A DNA stretch of 64,000 nt from Gnetum montanum. Taxonomy: Eukaryota; Streptophyta; Gnetopsida; Gnetales; Gnetaceae. Location of the stretch: positions 62,001 to 126,000 of the forward strand of contig MNCI01015680.1 of assembly GCA_015680685.1 (NCBI GenBank), in the 5' to 3' direction. Shown here one piece after another: positions 10,782 through 22,794 of this stretch. The position numbers were made by a program, and so were the translations under genes. The first letter of the stretch is position 1. The number at the start of each line of letters is the position of its first letter. The notes under the pieces are model-generated. The model had not been told where the DNA came from. It did not search any database and was given only the letters and a program-made list of their open reading frames with translations.

Positions 10782-11375
10782 TCATGTAGTTCCTGGTGGC
10801 TGTGGCTCCTTCATTGGTGCTTTTCCTTTATCATGTGCTCTAGGTCTTGGGATTTAATGGTGTTGCAGTATGGCCTGGAGTTTCTCCTCTTGTAAGGCCT
10901 TGAGTGCCTTGGCATGCATGTAAGTTTGCACTTGTGCCATAGAGGTAGCCTAGTCAGCCTTCTCTTTTTCTTCTACCACCCTTTTATTCTCTATCAACAG
11001 TTTATTAAGTTGCTTGGTTCTGAAAGTGTCCAGTTGGTTCTGAGCAACCTTTGGCCCTATATTCGGAAGGTTTAATACTTCTAAAATGGCTTGAACAGAG
11101 AAATCAATAGTCACACCACAAATGTTAAACATGATGCCTTCTTCTTTATTGTGCCAAAATTGGTACATATCCCCTAAGTACCAGACATCGCTTTTAGAGA
11201 GGGTATCTCCTGCTTCTACCTTGGACCGTACAGTAGGAGGATTTTCTTGATGAATGCTGAATGATTATTCCTCCTATTCTGCATGTTATCCAGTAGGATC
11301 TTGTCTTCCACCTCTCTGAGGTTGTTCGATTGCACCTTGAGCAGGACCTTCCTGTTGTCCGTGTTTTGGGGCCAT
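10782..11375 (-). pseudogene. Element C short 3' ORF
   Basis: One frame runs from ATG at 11375 (MAPKHGQQEG…) to a TGA at 10782-10784, 198 codons, with about five in-frame stops and no frameshift. The longest open part (10950-11168) reads MYQFWHNKEEGIMF and then CGVTIDFSVQAILEVLNLPN. That looks like the core signature of plant Transposase_32-like domains and resembles VSYSMDAITQVFGL of element A. A Lys/Glu-rich helical stretch and a Pro-rich tail follow. It is about one fifth the length of the 3' ORF of A and B, keeping the start, the signature and the tail but lacking most of the coiled coil. Function is unknown. Confidence 0.6.
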
Positions 11376-13266
11376 TTGCAATCACACGGGACCAATTGTT
11401 AGTAAGGTTGTTACCAATGTTAGGTTATATCTTACTGCTTGCCTTAATAGATTTACTTTATTTCCATGTGATGTTAATTATTGGAAGAACATGTCCCTGA
11501 AAGATTATAGTGTTGAGTCCTCTTTGCTTAGGTGGTTTCCAAATTTAATTTTCTAGTATAGCTAAGGGGATGAAATTATTTTTAACATAGTTTATTCCTA
11601 ATTTTATAACTAATTACACTTAAATATGTCCTTTGGATGATGATGAATTTCAAAAAATTTATGCACTATTCAGCATGTGCCCCTCCCCCACGACTAAGCT
11701 GAACACTCCAGGTTCAAGTAGGTTCAAACGGAATGAGAATCGGAGTACCAATGAGTGAGTTATAGGTATAAAAGCAAAGGTTGCACAATCACAAGTCGTA
11801 GAGAAAAAAATCATGTATATATATATTTTCATCAAAGTTAGGGCACTTAGAGAATGTACCAAATTTTTAATATATATATATATATATTTGAAATTAAACG
11901 ATGTAAACAAGGACATCTGGACAATTGTTAAAAGGTTCTAGGGTAATTCAACTGGTTCTGAAGGCACAAAAATTATGATGGTGTGGAATTTATCAATAAG
12001 GGCCTTGGATGGTAGAGAAAAAGGCTATGTGATGATTCATAGGAATGTTGAATCAGAGGGATAGTAATAGGGAAAGAACATTATGAATAATACGCAGAGG
12101 GTAATAAATGGTGTGTTTGAGCAGTGTCATAAGTGAAAATTACAAAAGATTACACAAGTGGGTCCTCCCCAAAGCAGGTTCCAACCTATAATGCCCTTGT
12201 GTAACCACACTTAAAAGTTTCCGTGGGCACTAGAAGGGTTAAATGTAATCCACACTAACTCCACAAAACACACACATGTAAATATCACCAGAAGAACAAG
12301 GTACAAATTCTATGTTACACATGACACAGGCTACAATTACACGAATAGTGAGATGAGATGAACTAGAGAAAGGGATCGTAGATATTGGGACATGAGGTAA
12401 CTAACCCATGGCACAATGAATCCTACATGCAAACCATGATTAACATGTCATTAACCCATCATTCCAGGATCAGAATCAAATCCATTCCTCTAAATAGTGA
12501 CATCGCATTGTTTCATCCCATGATAAGCAACTATGAGAGTACCACAATAACAAGGCATATGATCGCTTGGCGTTTTGTTCAAGGGAGGAGTGACTTTTGT
12601 TTTATGGCACTTTGTTTTTCTACTTTTCTCTTTTTTTTTTCTTTTTCACTTTATGGAATCCAGAGAAGCCGCCAACCTTCAGTCATGGGTGCATGTCTTT
12701 CTAGTGGGACCCCCTAGAACAACCTTTGATTTTTGAGTGCTCTTTTGATTACTCTTACTCCCAGTTTTCATTAGATCTACAAGGATCTTAGTACAACCAC
12801 GTGACATGATAACTCCCATAGACGTCACCAAAGAGAATCCACAAGTTCCCTTGATGTCACACAATAATCATTCCCTCTTGGTCCATCCTTCTTCATTCTA
12901 GGTACAATGAACACAAAATTAATTTTAAGTTTTAAAAATGTCAAGAATATCACTGTATCCTCGAATAGAACCCATTATTTGTAGAGTGGATGAGTGGGTG
13001 TAATGGGCTCACTGTTGAAAATAATTGATCACTCATGACTTAATAACATAGAACACACCTCAACCAATGATCCACATGAGTGTTTTTTTCATAGATGAGA
13101 TTACTTACGAAAATGTAAAAAAATAAAATCACAAAAAAGATAAAAAGATAAAACAAAAATTTGAAAAATGTAAAACTAGAAAACAAAAAGTTGTAAAATT
13201 AAAGAAAATGAAAAATATTTATTAATCCTGCTTGTTATTGAAATGGGGGATATCCCCCATAACTAA
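11376..13266 (-). other. Element C internal spacer, non-coding
   Basis: On the minus strand this holds, in order, a polypurine tract-like box that has become a perfect palindrome (ATGGGGGATATCCCCCAT, 13242-13259), a T-rich run with TTTTACA words (13080-13230), and a block matching 'GAGYCCAC...CACCCATCCAC' (about 12985). Further on is a block with TTTGGGGAGGACCCAC (about 12160). The same blocks occur in B and D. Two TA microsatellites lie at 11813-11829 and 11869-11888. No coding sequence is visible. Confidence 0.6.
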
Positions 13267-15219
13267 TCAGTTGAGGATGGCAAGGATTAATAAATGAAAG
13301 ATGAGGATCCTTGCATGTTGAAAGTATTGGGGCTTGGCCATACTTATCCCCTCGGGGTTCACACACTTGATTATAATGAGCATAGTGGGGAACTTTATAC
13401 GATGTAGTTCCCGGATAGCAAGTTGACCCACTATGATATTTGGGACCGTTAGATGATACGCAAGGATTGAGATGATGCCTCCCATGGTTGTGTTCATTGG
13501 GCCATATGGTTCTTGGAGTGTTAATTGGTGGCCTTGATGAAGAACATGAGGCATTGGGTTCGAAGGAAAGGGTGCACCATAGTGTGGGAATTTTGCTAAG
13601 TTGGAAGATGCAGTGGCCTCTGAATTGGGTTGTCCCTTCTTACAGCTGTGTTTAAAGAAGAGCCACTTTTGATGTTGAGGAGGCTTCTCACTGCTGTTGG
13701 AAGTAGTAGCACAAGTAGCATTCATGGGCTGTTGCAGTGGTGCAAACACCTTAGGAACAGTTGGTGGCACTATGGAAGGAGGGAAAGGATGAGAATTTTG
13801 AAAGTTAGGAGGAATATAAGGTGCACAAGGTGGTGGTTGTGTTGAAGGCATGGGTTGATAGTATTGTGGAGAATAGTACTGTGGTGAGATAAAGTGCAGT
13901 GGCCCAGTTGGAGAAACAAGATGTTAAACATGATAAGCATTTGGATTCGAATGATATCAAGGGTGCCTCCAGTCTAAGGGTGGTTTCCACCATGACTGGG
14001 ATTGTTGCCACTGTGGTCTAACACAGTATCTCTGTATGAACTCTGGATGTAGCATGTTTCCTCAATGCTCATGTAGATGTAACAATATTGGGCATTGCCC
14101 TTTGGGGTGATTGTACAAGCATATGTTGCATTCATACGTAGGATTGGAAATTGAGATCTTCTTTTCTTTATCCCTTCTTTTCGATTGTCTAACGTTTTGT
14201 CCTGCTTCTTGGGTTGTCAAAAATTTATCACCAATGACGTTGATAAATTCTTCACACTTTTGATACATCCATTCCAACATCTTATTGATCTTTGCCTTGG
14301 CTTCTTCTAATGATTGTTGTATTGGCAAAGATGATGTTTCCACCTTGAGATTGGTTGATTTCTCCTTTGTATGATCATGGACCTTTGTTAAGTTGAGATT
14401 TTGGTCCCGTTGATGTTTTTCAACACTCTCCCATAGAGCTAATTCTCCTTATTCTTTTTCTACCTGCTTAATAAGCTCTTGGATTTGATGGGTTCATAGT
14501 TCATATAGTTGACCTTGGGCATACATTCCTAAGGTCTCTCTTATTTCATTACATAGCCCATCAATGATATGGTACATTAGCCTTTCCTCGGAAAACCTAT
14601 GGCCTGGATAGTTATTTAATAGTGCATAATATCTTTCTAAGGCCATGTCCAAGGGTTCATGTTGTGCTTGTTTCCATCCTTGGATTTGTTTCCTTCAAGG
14701 CTGACACTCTTGCATAGGTTTGATATTTTCTATAAAGGCTTCTACCATTGTTGACCAGCATCGTATTGAATTTGGTTTTAATGATCTATACCGTACTTTT
14801 TCTTGATCAACGAGTGTCATAGGGAAGAGCTTAAGTTTTTTCCACCCATTATCAATGTTGTTCCATGTGTAGGCATCGCAGAAGGCTTGTAAATGTTGAT
14901 GCGGATCTAAGTCATAGCCTCCTAAAAATGTAGGGAAGTTGTTTAAATCAAGCCTAGGTAGTTGGCTCTCTTTACGATGCCTATGTGAGATTCGAATAGC
15001 CTCTTGTATTTGCATTAGGCTTGTAGTGGCCAATAGGGTTTCATCGTCATCAGGTAAGTTATGCTTTCATGTGTTGCGATGACATTTTTTTTGTTCATTT
15101 TTATAAGAAACCCCTACTTTAGGTTGTATACTCCAATCTTCATCGTCATATAGTTTGTTGGTTCTCCAATGAACTTCCTCACTAAGTGTGGCATTATTAT
15201 TGTCTTGTAGGAGAGGCAT
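13267..15219 (-). pseudogene. Element C gag
   Basis: One frame runs from ATG at 15219 (MPLLQDNNNATLSEE…) to about 13267, 651 codons, with only a few in-frame stops. The capsid part (15033-14695 and on to 14500) reads FPTFLGGYDLDPHQHLQAF, WKKLKLFPM and DGLCNEIRETLGMYAQGQL, typical of the Retrotrans_gag domain. A zinc knuckle CNICLYNHPKGQC (C-x2-C-x3-H-x4-C) lies at about 14120. The C-terminal third is Pro/Gln/His-rich (MPSTQPPPCAPY…). Element D has a clear homologue. The product would package the element's RNA. Confidence 0.85.
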
Positions 15220-15337
15220 TGTGAAGTTGTGTGTGAATTACATGTGACTTTTTAATAATACTTTTTCTAAAAGATATATCATTAAGTCCTTATACAACGA
15301 CCTTGTATGATATAACTAATCTAGATAACTAGCACCG

Positions 15338-15355
15338 TCCCTGGCAACAGCGCCA
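15338..15355 (-). promoter_or_regulatory. Primer-binding site of element C (tRNA-Asp type)
   Basis: Minus strand TGGCGCTGTTGCCAGGGA begins two bases inside the 5' LTR end. It pairs with the 3' end of plant tRNA-Asp (complement TGGCGCCGTTGCCGGGGA), with two C/T or G/A differences. Confidence 0.75.
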
Positions 15356-15356
15356 A

Positions 15357-16169
15357 TGATGAGTGAGGAGATACCCCTACACTCAACCATACGAATACGA
15401 GCATTTTCACACGCGATCCAGTCGAACTCTATAGATGAACTAGTTGTGGCACCTAGATCGTTAACCTTAGGTCGTAGTTCGTTATCTTCCCACCTGGACT
15501 AGTATTTATATTTGTCACATATGGTTTAGTCTAGAGTGAGGTGTTTGATGTGTTCCTAAATCTAACTCTACTCTTGAAGGAAATGGAAGGTAAGATTAAA
15601 TAAGCTAAGCTAGGAGGAAAAGGTAAGAAAATCTAATCTGGCCTAAGTGTGATGAGTAGCCGTTCCTTGATCATCCGTACACATCTTGGACTTCGTGCAC
15701 GACTACCACTAGGGTTACCAAGCCCAGATCCTAGGTACGCCACTGGGTTACCAAGTAGTCAAACTTAAATGCTTGTAATCAAGTCGTACTCATTCCACAT
15801 TACTAGGAGATAAGGGTGAGAAAAACTAATTAGGTAAGCAGTAAATAACATTTAAATAAATAACAAAGTGAATGCTGTAATGATGAAGTAATCTCGATCT
15901 TTATTGCTGGTCATGTGCGCATCCAAGTACGTCATGCTCGATTAAAGAATATCGTACAATTACATTCACCACACTGCAGGCAGACATGGGAAAATAATCT
16001 ATAATTGGAGGGATCAAACTACCAGAGTTTCACTACAATCTAAACTATGATGATAAACAAGGGAGAGCTACTTCTTATTTATAGACATTGCGGTAGACTG
16101 CGATATCGCATATGTGATATCGTAGGGGAAGACGTGATATCAAGGTGGATGCGATATCACATCCCATCA
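15357..16169 (-). repeat. 5' LTR of element C (813 bp)
   Basis: The plus-strand boundaries are TGATGAGTGAGG...CATCCCATCA, so TG...CA ends are present on the element's strand. A TATAAATA box (minus) lies at 16076-16083 and GATATC palindromes at about 16100-16160. The right end is followed by CCATC at 16170-16174. Confidence 0.9.
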
Positions 16170-17484
16170 CCATCCAAAAAAAAAAAGAAAGAAAGAAAAA
16201 AACAAAAATAAAACAAAATAAAAATTAAAAAAACATGATGGGAATTCAAAGCACACCCCTTAGACAAACAAATAGGCTACAAGCACTAGTTATGGAACTA
16301 GAAAGACATGTTACCCATGCCTAAAGGTCCCCTCTAACTAAGGCCCTCTCTCACTTCCTACTTCTCTTTTCTTCTTTTTATGAAATAGTCGTTGTTCTAT
16401 AGGAGCACTCTTTTGTCTTGAGGGGGTGGATTAATCTTAGAGTGGTGATGTGAAGTCACTGAAAGAGGTTGGTTTTGGTTTGGACTAAGGATGGATCTTC
16501 TCAGGTTATTTTAAACACAAACTCCATAAGGGACTTAGTATGACCTCAATTCGGAATTCCATTGCATCTTCTCCATTATCTATCTCTGCTGACCATAACT
16601 CACCTCACTACCAAAGTCCATGTTCTTGATTCCATGTCTTGATTTGATGCATTTAAATTCTTAGGTAAAATATTTCAGGTTTTGGTCCTTAACTTCCATC
16701 AACCATTAGTCACTTATGGGGCCCATAGACTCCTTAGGTTGAGGTTATGCAAGGGCAAACAAGGCATGTGCCTACTATGGGGAGAACCCACATGCATATC
16801 CCTTGGTTGAGTTCATTAAGTATCTTATCCTTAGGCATTCTTGCATTTAGAATCTATCACACCATGTGCTCTTTTACATATTTTGTTCATTAAACATATT
16901 CTCCATCAAAATTTTCATTTTTGAGCTTTCAATGATTTTATCATATTCATGGCTTTTCTGTAATTCCATAGATCCCAAATTCATTGAAAATTTCCTTATA
17001 TCTTTTAAGATATTCAAATTTTAAATTTTTGCCTATGGGCCCTGTCAACATAAGGAAAAATTTCTATATATACATGTGACCCTACTTGAAAATTCTTACA
17101 TTTTTTCACAAACACCAAGAGAAACTTCAAATTTTCAAAGCCCAAAACCTTCCAGAGCCCATAACTTCTAAACCGTTTATCCGAATCAATTCATTCTTTG
17201 ATTCTGTAGCTACCGAAAGTAAGATCTTCATTATGGGCACCACAAATGTATTGTTTTTGAAAAAAAACTATTTTCACCATTTTTCTAACTCCCAAAAAGT
17301 TTTAACTAAGAAATCAATTATTAAACACCAAATCACAAGAGTTAAACCTTTCCAACAAGCTCCAATGACATTTATAATAAATAATTAATAAAATTATCAA
17401 TATGCCATGGTCCAACCTTAAGGTATTCAAAAATTTAAAGTTACACATTATATCTACTAATCCATGGATGTGTTGTGATCGTAG
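16170..17484 (+). other. Element B 3' spacer, right part (non-coding)
   Basis: The first five bases (CCATC) are the right target duplication of element C. Then follow an A-rich run (AAAAAAGAAAGAAAG), GAATTCAAAGCACACCCCTTAGACAAA (about 16241), CTAACTAAGGCCCTCTCTCACTTCC (about 16337) and GGGGAGAACCCACATGCATATCCC (about 16780). All are found in the same order in element D (55232, 55317, 55755), which shows this is B's spacer resuming. No protein is supported here. Confidence 0.7.
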
Positions 17485-19209
17485 ATGGCACCAATAGGAA
17501 AGCACGCATAGGAAGAAAGACCATCCTAACCAAGGGAAAAGTAACCTAGAATGGGAACAGGACAACAATAGGCCCAAGAAGAACTATTGGCAACCCATGC
17601 CATAGGTCCTCTTTGGGAAGAGGTAGAGGTCGAATCTATCCAATAGATTCTAGAACTAGCAACAACAACAAAACACTCCCATCGGGGTGATGAACTATCA
17701 CAACAAGCCAATCTCAAGGTGACCTTAAAAAAGCTTGCCTAAATCAAATCAGATCATGGGAGTTCTAAAAAATGGTGTTCCAAGAGTTAAACTTTGGCCC
17801 TTTCCTAGAGAAAGAACCAAAATAAGTACAAGACCATCTAAAGGCCTCTCCCATATGGCCAATCATCACTTCCACCAAGGAGTGATACATGGGAGAGACA
17901 TTCCTATTCTAGAATAATAGGTCAACTTAATCAATGATAAAAATCAGGGACATCTCAGTGTCTACTCGGTGCATACCATTGCACAAGTGCTTGGGTTGCT
18001 AGAGATAGGGACAAGTCTTGTTAAGATCCCAATGCATGCAGATTCCAACATCAAGAAAGAATGAATGCAACAATGTAATAACATCGACTACAAGAAGTTT
18101 GGTGCACTCATACTAGCAGAGAGGATTTACTACAAGATTGCAACCTTTCACCTCAATCCCATGGTGAGGCCAAGCAAAATCATTACCTTCTCTACCTAAG
18201 CATGCATCACTCTGAGTGGGAGATTCCTTATCAACCATTCACAACTAATCTATCTGGAGATAAAGAAGTGGTTTAAAGAAAATGAACATGGAAGGAAGGC
18301 ACTCCCCTTCCCATGCCTCATCAAAAAACTCTATTGAATGGGGGGGATAGTCTATTATACCAATGATGTGGTCAGGCATGTTCTAGCTGCCAACTAGGTA
18401 GAAATGATGAAGAACAAGATGCCTACCTACAACTGCTATCTAAGAAGAGGAGCAATGACCACCACCTCTACCTACCACTCAAAAAACTATGCCAGACATT
18501 ACTACAACTATCCAATGGTTGCATGAATATCAAGAACAGCTCTTTAATGAACAAGAAAATGAGCAGGCATGAGAGGTAAGGACCCATCCATGTACAGACC
18601 AACAATGAGTCATCTTAATGAGGTGGCCTAAATAATCAGCTTGATGGGTGGAGGTGAATCCATTTTCTTGGCCCAAAGAATGTAGTTGCCTACAAGGTTG
18701 AATCCAAGAGGCAAAAAGGTCATAGTATCTCTCATAGAAAAATAGTCACTCCTAGAAATCTCTAGGAATGCTATGACCTTCTAGGTGTGCTTGGAGGAGG
18801 ATGAGGGGGTAATAGTTTTGGTGATGCAACATGAAGGGTAGGATACTATAGTAGAAGTGGCTGCTAACTAGATTGTTGAAACACTGAACGCACTAGTAGC
18901 ATATGTACCAAATGTCACTACACTTAAGGATGTGTAGATTTCCACATAAATCACAAGTAGTAGAATAAATACAACGCAACATGAAGAACTACTAGACCAA
19001 CTGGTGGAAACCGAGCAACCACTTTCGAATGTCTTTAATATTCCAAATAATATTACTACAACCCATTCATAGCCGCTTGAGCTAAAGAGTAAAAACATAA
19101 TATTAGAGAGGAAACTTGAAACAACCAAGCAATTGAATGAAATATTGATTGCAAAAGTTGTAGAATTAAGAGCCTAGATTACTAACCCTACATTTCTCAA
19201 GCTGGCATT
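17485..19209 (+). pseudogene. Element B 3' ORF, first part
   Basis: The frame begins MAPIGKHA at ATG 17485, parallel to MGPSQPW of element A and MAPKHGQ of element C. Nucleotide similarity to A's 3' ORF is continuous (for example GTCGAATCTATCCAATAGATTCT at 17631 against the same words at 2469). It breaks off at the GCATT target site of element E and resumes at 37128. Stops are frequent. Confidence 0.65.
19205..19209. repeat. Target-site duplication GCATT, left copy (element E)
   Basis: GCATT precedes the LTR end TGTGCTAATC. The second copy is 37123-37127, immediately after the other LTR end GGTGTTTCA. Confidence 0.85.
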
Positions 19210-20953
19210 TGTGCTAATCAAAATTGTCAGCGTGAGGCTGAAAGGGAAAAATAAACGTTGAGAGATTGCTGAAGAGACACAGTTGACCCTACCTTCGTGT
19301 GAGGGCAAGCTGGAAAAGGAAGAAACGAAGGCAGAGTGCCTTGGATGGTCTGCACGAAAATCAACCAAGGACTTCCCTAAGCGTAAGCTATGGCTTACGC
19401 TGGGGTTATCATAACTGGTAATGTACAAAATGTAGACAAAGCATATACAAGAGGGTAAAATAAATCAAAATAGAGCAAACAATGTAATGGAAGGCAATAA
19501 TGAACTGTATTGTATTGCTTAACAAGGATGTGCACTGGTTAAAGCTTAGTCACGTGTGTTGATGGCAAGTCAAGTGCTAAGCTCCAAAGTGAGGTGTTTG
19601 TAGGTGCTTGGATGCTAGAAGTCACATGCGCCCAAGCGTCCAAAGTTGCTAGCCAATGCTCCCAAAGCCACCAACTTTCAAAATTTCCAACCCCATTTAT
19701 GTAAATGGATGGGGTATTTATAAGATTTGGCTAGGCTTAGGTGTGGAATTCATGGATGAGATCTATGGCTGAGAGCTGAGAGGAAAACAGATCGTATGAC
19801 AGGTGTTTGATGGATAGCTGCGTGTGAACTAGACCGGTGTAAGTAGGCTACGTTCTTGATCAAATGCACTGTATCTTACATCATGTGTTGGCTTACGCTA
19901 GCTAGCTTATGCCCATAGAAGCAGATACAATTTGGAGCATAAGATCTTGACAAGCTCATAAATGGTGAAAATTTACAATAAAAATGATAGTGTACAACAA
20001 GAGAAATTGACTTCGGTTCACTTGGAACTTTTTGATCCATGGATTGACTACTACAGGGTGCGAATGTGAGTGGTTTTGTGGCTGTTTGAGGCATTTTTGT
20101 TTCACAAAAGCTTCCACCATGAGTTTATTTTTCCTTGGTATGTCCTTAGCCGTGTGTTTGACGTGCTTTCAATTGAGCGTGAACAGTACTCACACTGGAC
20201 TCATGCTGCTAGCATGAGCTCAACGTGACCTGAGTGTAACCTGGGCATAAGTAAAATGAAAATGATACATTTCATACCAATTTTTGATCTTTGAAGCCTG
20301 TTCTTTGAGCATAACATTTTCTTGACTGTGATTAACCCTGGGAGTGATCTGCATGTTGAAAACTGAGCTTGGGTGTGCTTTGATTTAAACCACTTTTGGT
20401 AGCTCATGCTGGACTCGCTGCCAACGTGAGCTAAGCGTGACCACAACATGAGTGAAAAAAATTTGTAATTTTGAACTTGAAGTCTAGAATTCTAGAGATT
20501 GGTACTTGAAGTAGTCATCAATGGACCTTGAATATGACTTTCACCTTTGAAGTCAGATCATTTTGACTTAGTTTTAAGGCTCTTAGAGTTGCTCATGCTG
20601 GACTCATGTTGCCAACATGAGCTGAATGTGACCTCAGCGTGACTTTAGCATGACTAAGAAAATTTGTACAATTTGGCCCGAAATCTAGACTTCCAAATGC
20701 TAAAACTTGAAGTGGACAACAATGGCCCTATGAAGATGACTTGCACTCTCAAAGTTAGACCATTTTGACTCAGTTTTGAGGCTCTTGGAGTTGCTCACAC
20801 TGAGGGCAAGCCTAGCTTGACAAGCCCAGCATGAATTTTAGGGCAAGCTCAGCATGAGTTTCATGCCTTAGTCAAATTTTTGCCTCCCAAAAGCTCAAAA
20901 GGCTCTGAGTTTTTCTCGTTTCATAGTGTTAGGCCAAAATTAGTGGTGTTTCA
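19210..20953 (-). repeat. 3' LTR of element E (1744 bp)
   Basis: Minus-strand ends are TGAAACACCACTAA...GATTAGCACA. It matches 35281-37122 along its whole length except for a 110-bp insertion in the other copy. The part at 20190-20850 is built of imperfect repeats of about 190-200 bp whose core is a GCTCACGCTGGACTC...GCCAACGTGAGC inverted repeat. Confidence 0.9.
20200..20850. repeat. About 190-bp tandem repeats inside the LTR of element E
   Basis: Units start near 20201, 20403, 20593 and 20779, each with a GCTCA(C/T)GCTGGACTC...CAACRTGAGC dyad followed by TTTGACTCAGTTTTGAGGCTCTTGGAGTTGCTCA. The same units recur in the other LTR (from about 36360, 36568, 36760 and 36960). Many CG positions in the dyad are TG or CA in individual copies. 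Confidence 0.7.
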
Positions 20954-20975
20954 TTGGCCCCTCTTTGTTGATGTT
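20954..20975 (-). promoter_or_regulatory. Polypurine tract of element E (probable)
   Basis: The minus strand reads AACAAAGAGGGGCCAA directly before the TGAAACACC start of the 3' LTR. It is the only purine-rich run at either internal LTR border, which together with gag and RT fixes the element's orientation. Confidence 0.5.
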
Positions 20976-22794
20976 TGGAGGAATCCACCCTAGAGGCATC
21001 AACAAAGAAGAACAAAACATCATGACCAACCAAGTACCAAGCATTGTCCATCGGCCTCTAGCTGGACATCATCACATCATATTCAAAAGTACATGGGATT
21101 GGGAAAATGTTGTTCAAGATGCAAGGGGAATTAGGAGTTAATCAAGGGTTATAATTACTATTGGAATTTTGGGAGAGGAATGCTCTTACGTGAACAAGCC
21201 ATATTTTTGATCCTTGTCATTAGCCAGTGTTTAGCAAACTTAGAACCAAGATATAGGAGGTGAGTTCTTTGGAGAAATGGGACTCTTGTAGAGTATTTAT
21301 GGGGGCTTGTTGTAAACAGCCAAAGCCACACGATGATGTGCAACGTGATCATTTGAGACATGAATGTAACTATTTTTCGTAGAGAATTGCCTTCCCACCT
21401 GGGGCTTGTATGAGAAGAGCTAATCGTCTTTGGTCTATGATATCAACGGAGTCATGAAGACCTTTTCCATGCATTTTTCTCTTTCATCTTTTTGTTATTT
21501 TTTCTTTTTTGCTCTTTTTTTTTGTTCGTTTTCTTTTTTGTTCTTTTTTTTGTTCTTTTTCTTTTTGTTATTTTTCTTTTTGTTCTTTTTTCTTTTTTCT
21601 CTTTTTTCTTTTTGTTGAAAGAGCTTGCTTTCAGTGTTGCACTCGTGCTCATGCGCTTGCATTTGTATCATGTACCGTGTACCACATTTTGAGTTGCGAC
21701 TACTTAGAGAAACATAGTGTGCAATAGTATACCAAGAGTACCAAGAGTTTTGGAATGAGTAGAATGTATCAAGGGGGGGTGTAATTGAATAGGATAAGGG
21801 GAACATGATGGGGAATAGGGAATGTATCAGGAGTCATGAATGTACTTATGAATGGATTGATTAACCCAGTTGTGTGCATTAGGAAGAATGTGACACCTTG
21901 TTGTCATGATGAATTGCATCTATGCACGAACGCCTTAGGTGTGTCATCCTACAAACACAACTCCAAGATGACAAGAAAACCACAAATGATTCAGTTAACT
22001 AAGAACTTTAAACTTGAATACAACTAAGGAGATTGGGCCACCATGTGCAATTTCAAAGTAGACAGAATCATGAACAACATTAGCTTCATTAGGGTCCATG
22101 AGACAAATTATGAAGAAAGTCTTTGTGGAACATGTATAGCCAATTGTAGTAACATATCTTTTTAAGTATTGCCTGGTCATTAATGATGTTGCCATTTTAT
22201 AGTCTTAGTGGACTATTGCGGGTTAGTTTCATGTCATAACCCTTTGGACAATGCCAGTTTAGCATGGTAGCGGATAGTGTAGTGCTAGTTTATAGTCATA
22301 GCGGACTGTACAGAGGCAAACTAGTTTACAGTATTAGTGGACTCTACGTGCTAGTTTCACATCATGGCAAAAAAATGTGGCAATTTAGTGTCATACCAGA
22401 AGGAGCTTTGTGATGTCAGTTTACTGTCATGACGCCAGGACACTCTATGGTGCTAGTTTCAAGTCATAGCCCTGGGACCATTCTATGGTATCAATTTTAG
22501 GTCATGATGCCAGGACTGTTATGTACCTCAAGTTCATCAAACATAGTACCATTTTAGGAACAGGTGATTTGTGGGATTAGAAAACTTGTTCCCATATATG
22601 TCAGCAAGTTTGAATGCTCCATTATTGTATGCCTTGGTGACTAAGTAAGGCCCTTCCCAGTTAGCTGAGAATTTATTTAGGTGTTCACGAGTGACCTTAA
22701 GGACTAGGTCTCCTTCCTTAATCAGGCACTTATCTAGGTTGCGTTGATGTCATTATCGTTGTTGTTTCTAGTACCACTCAATATGATCAAGCAT
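20976..22794 (-). other. Element E 3' region without recognisable gene
   Basis: This interval lies between integrase and the polypurine tract. It holds a long T/C tract (21475-21616; A/G on the element's strand) and a block of diverged repeats with the core TAGTTTANAGTCAT...GGAC (22195-22545). Open frames over the T/C tract are low-complexity Phe/Leu or Lys strings and I do not count them as genes. Confidence 0.55.
22195..22545. repeat. Diverged short repeats with TAGTTTAnnGTCAT core (copy 1)
   Basis: Words such as TAGTTTATAGTCATAGCGGACT, TAGTTTCACATCATGG, CAGTTTACTGTCATGACGCCAGGAC and TAGTTTCAAGTCATAGCCCTGGGACC recur every 45-60 bases. Related words flank the antisense gene at 24845-24970 and 30690-30965. 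Confidence 0.6.

Larger units (their letters stand above)
9791..16169 (-). mobile_element. Element C: complete non-autonomous LTR retrotransposon (6379 bp)
   Basis: Both LTRs, a primer-binding site and a polypurine tract are present on the minus strand, and the element is flanked by CCATC duplications. Inside are only gag, a long non-coding spacer and a short 3' ORF. There is no protease, reverse transcriptase, RNase H or integrase, so it must have moved with enzymes made elsewhere. Its LTRs are of the same family as those of element D. It sits in the 3' spacer of element B. Confidence 0.9.

Noticed and set aside
15338-15355. tRNA gene fragment
   Set aside because: Only the primer-binding complement of the tRNA-Asp 3' end is present, exactly at the LTR border; there is no tRNA body.
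21452-21806. Several Lys-rich or Phe-rich open frames on both strands
   Set aside because: They read through a T/C low-complexity tract (TTTTTCTTTTTGTTC) in the 3' region of element E. The products are homopolymer-like and no domain is present.
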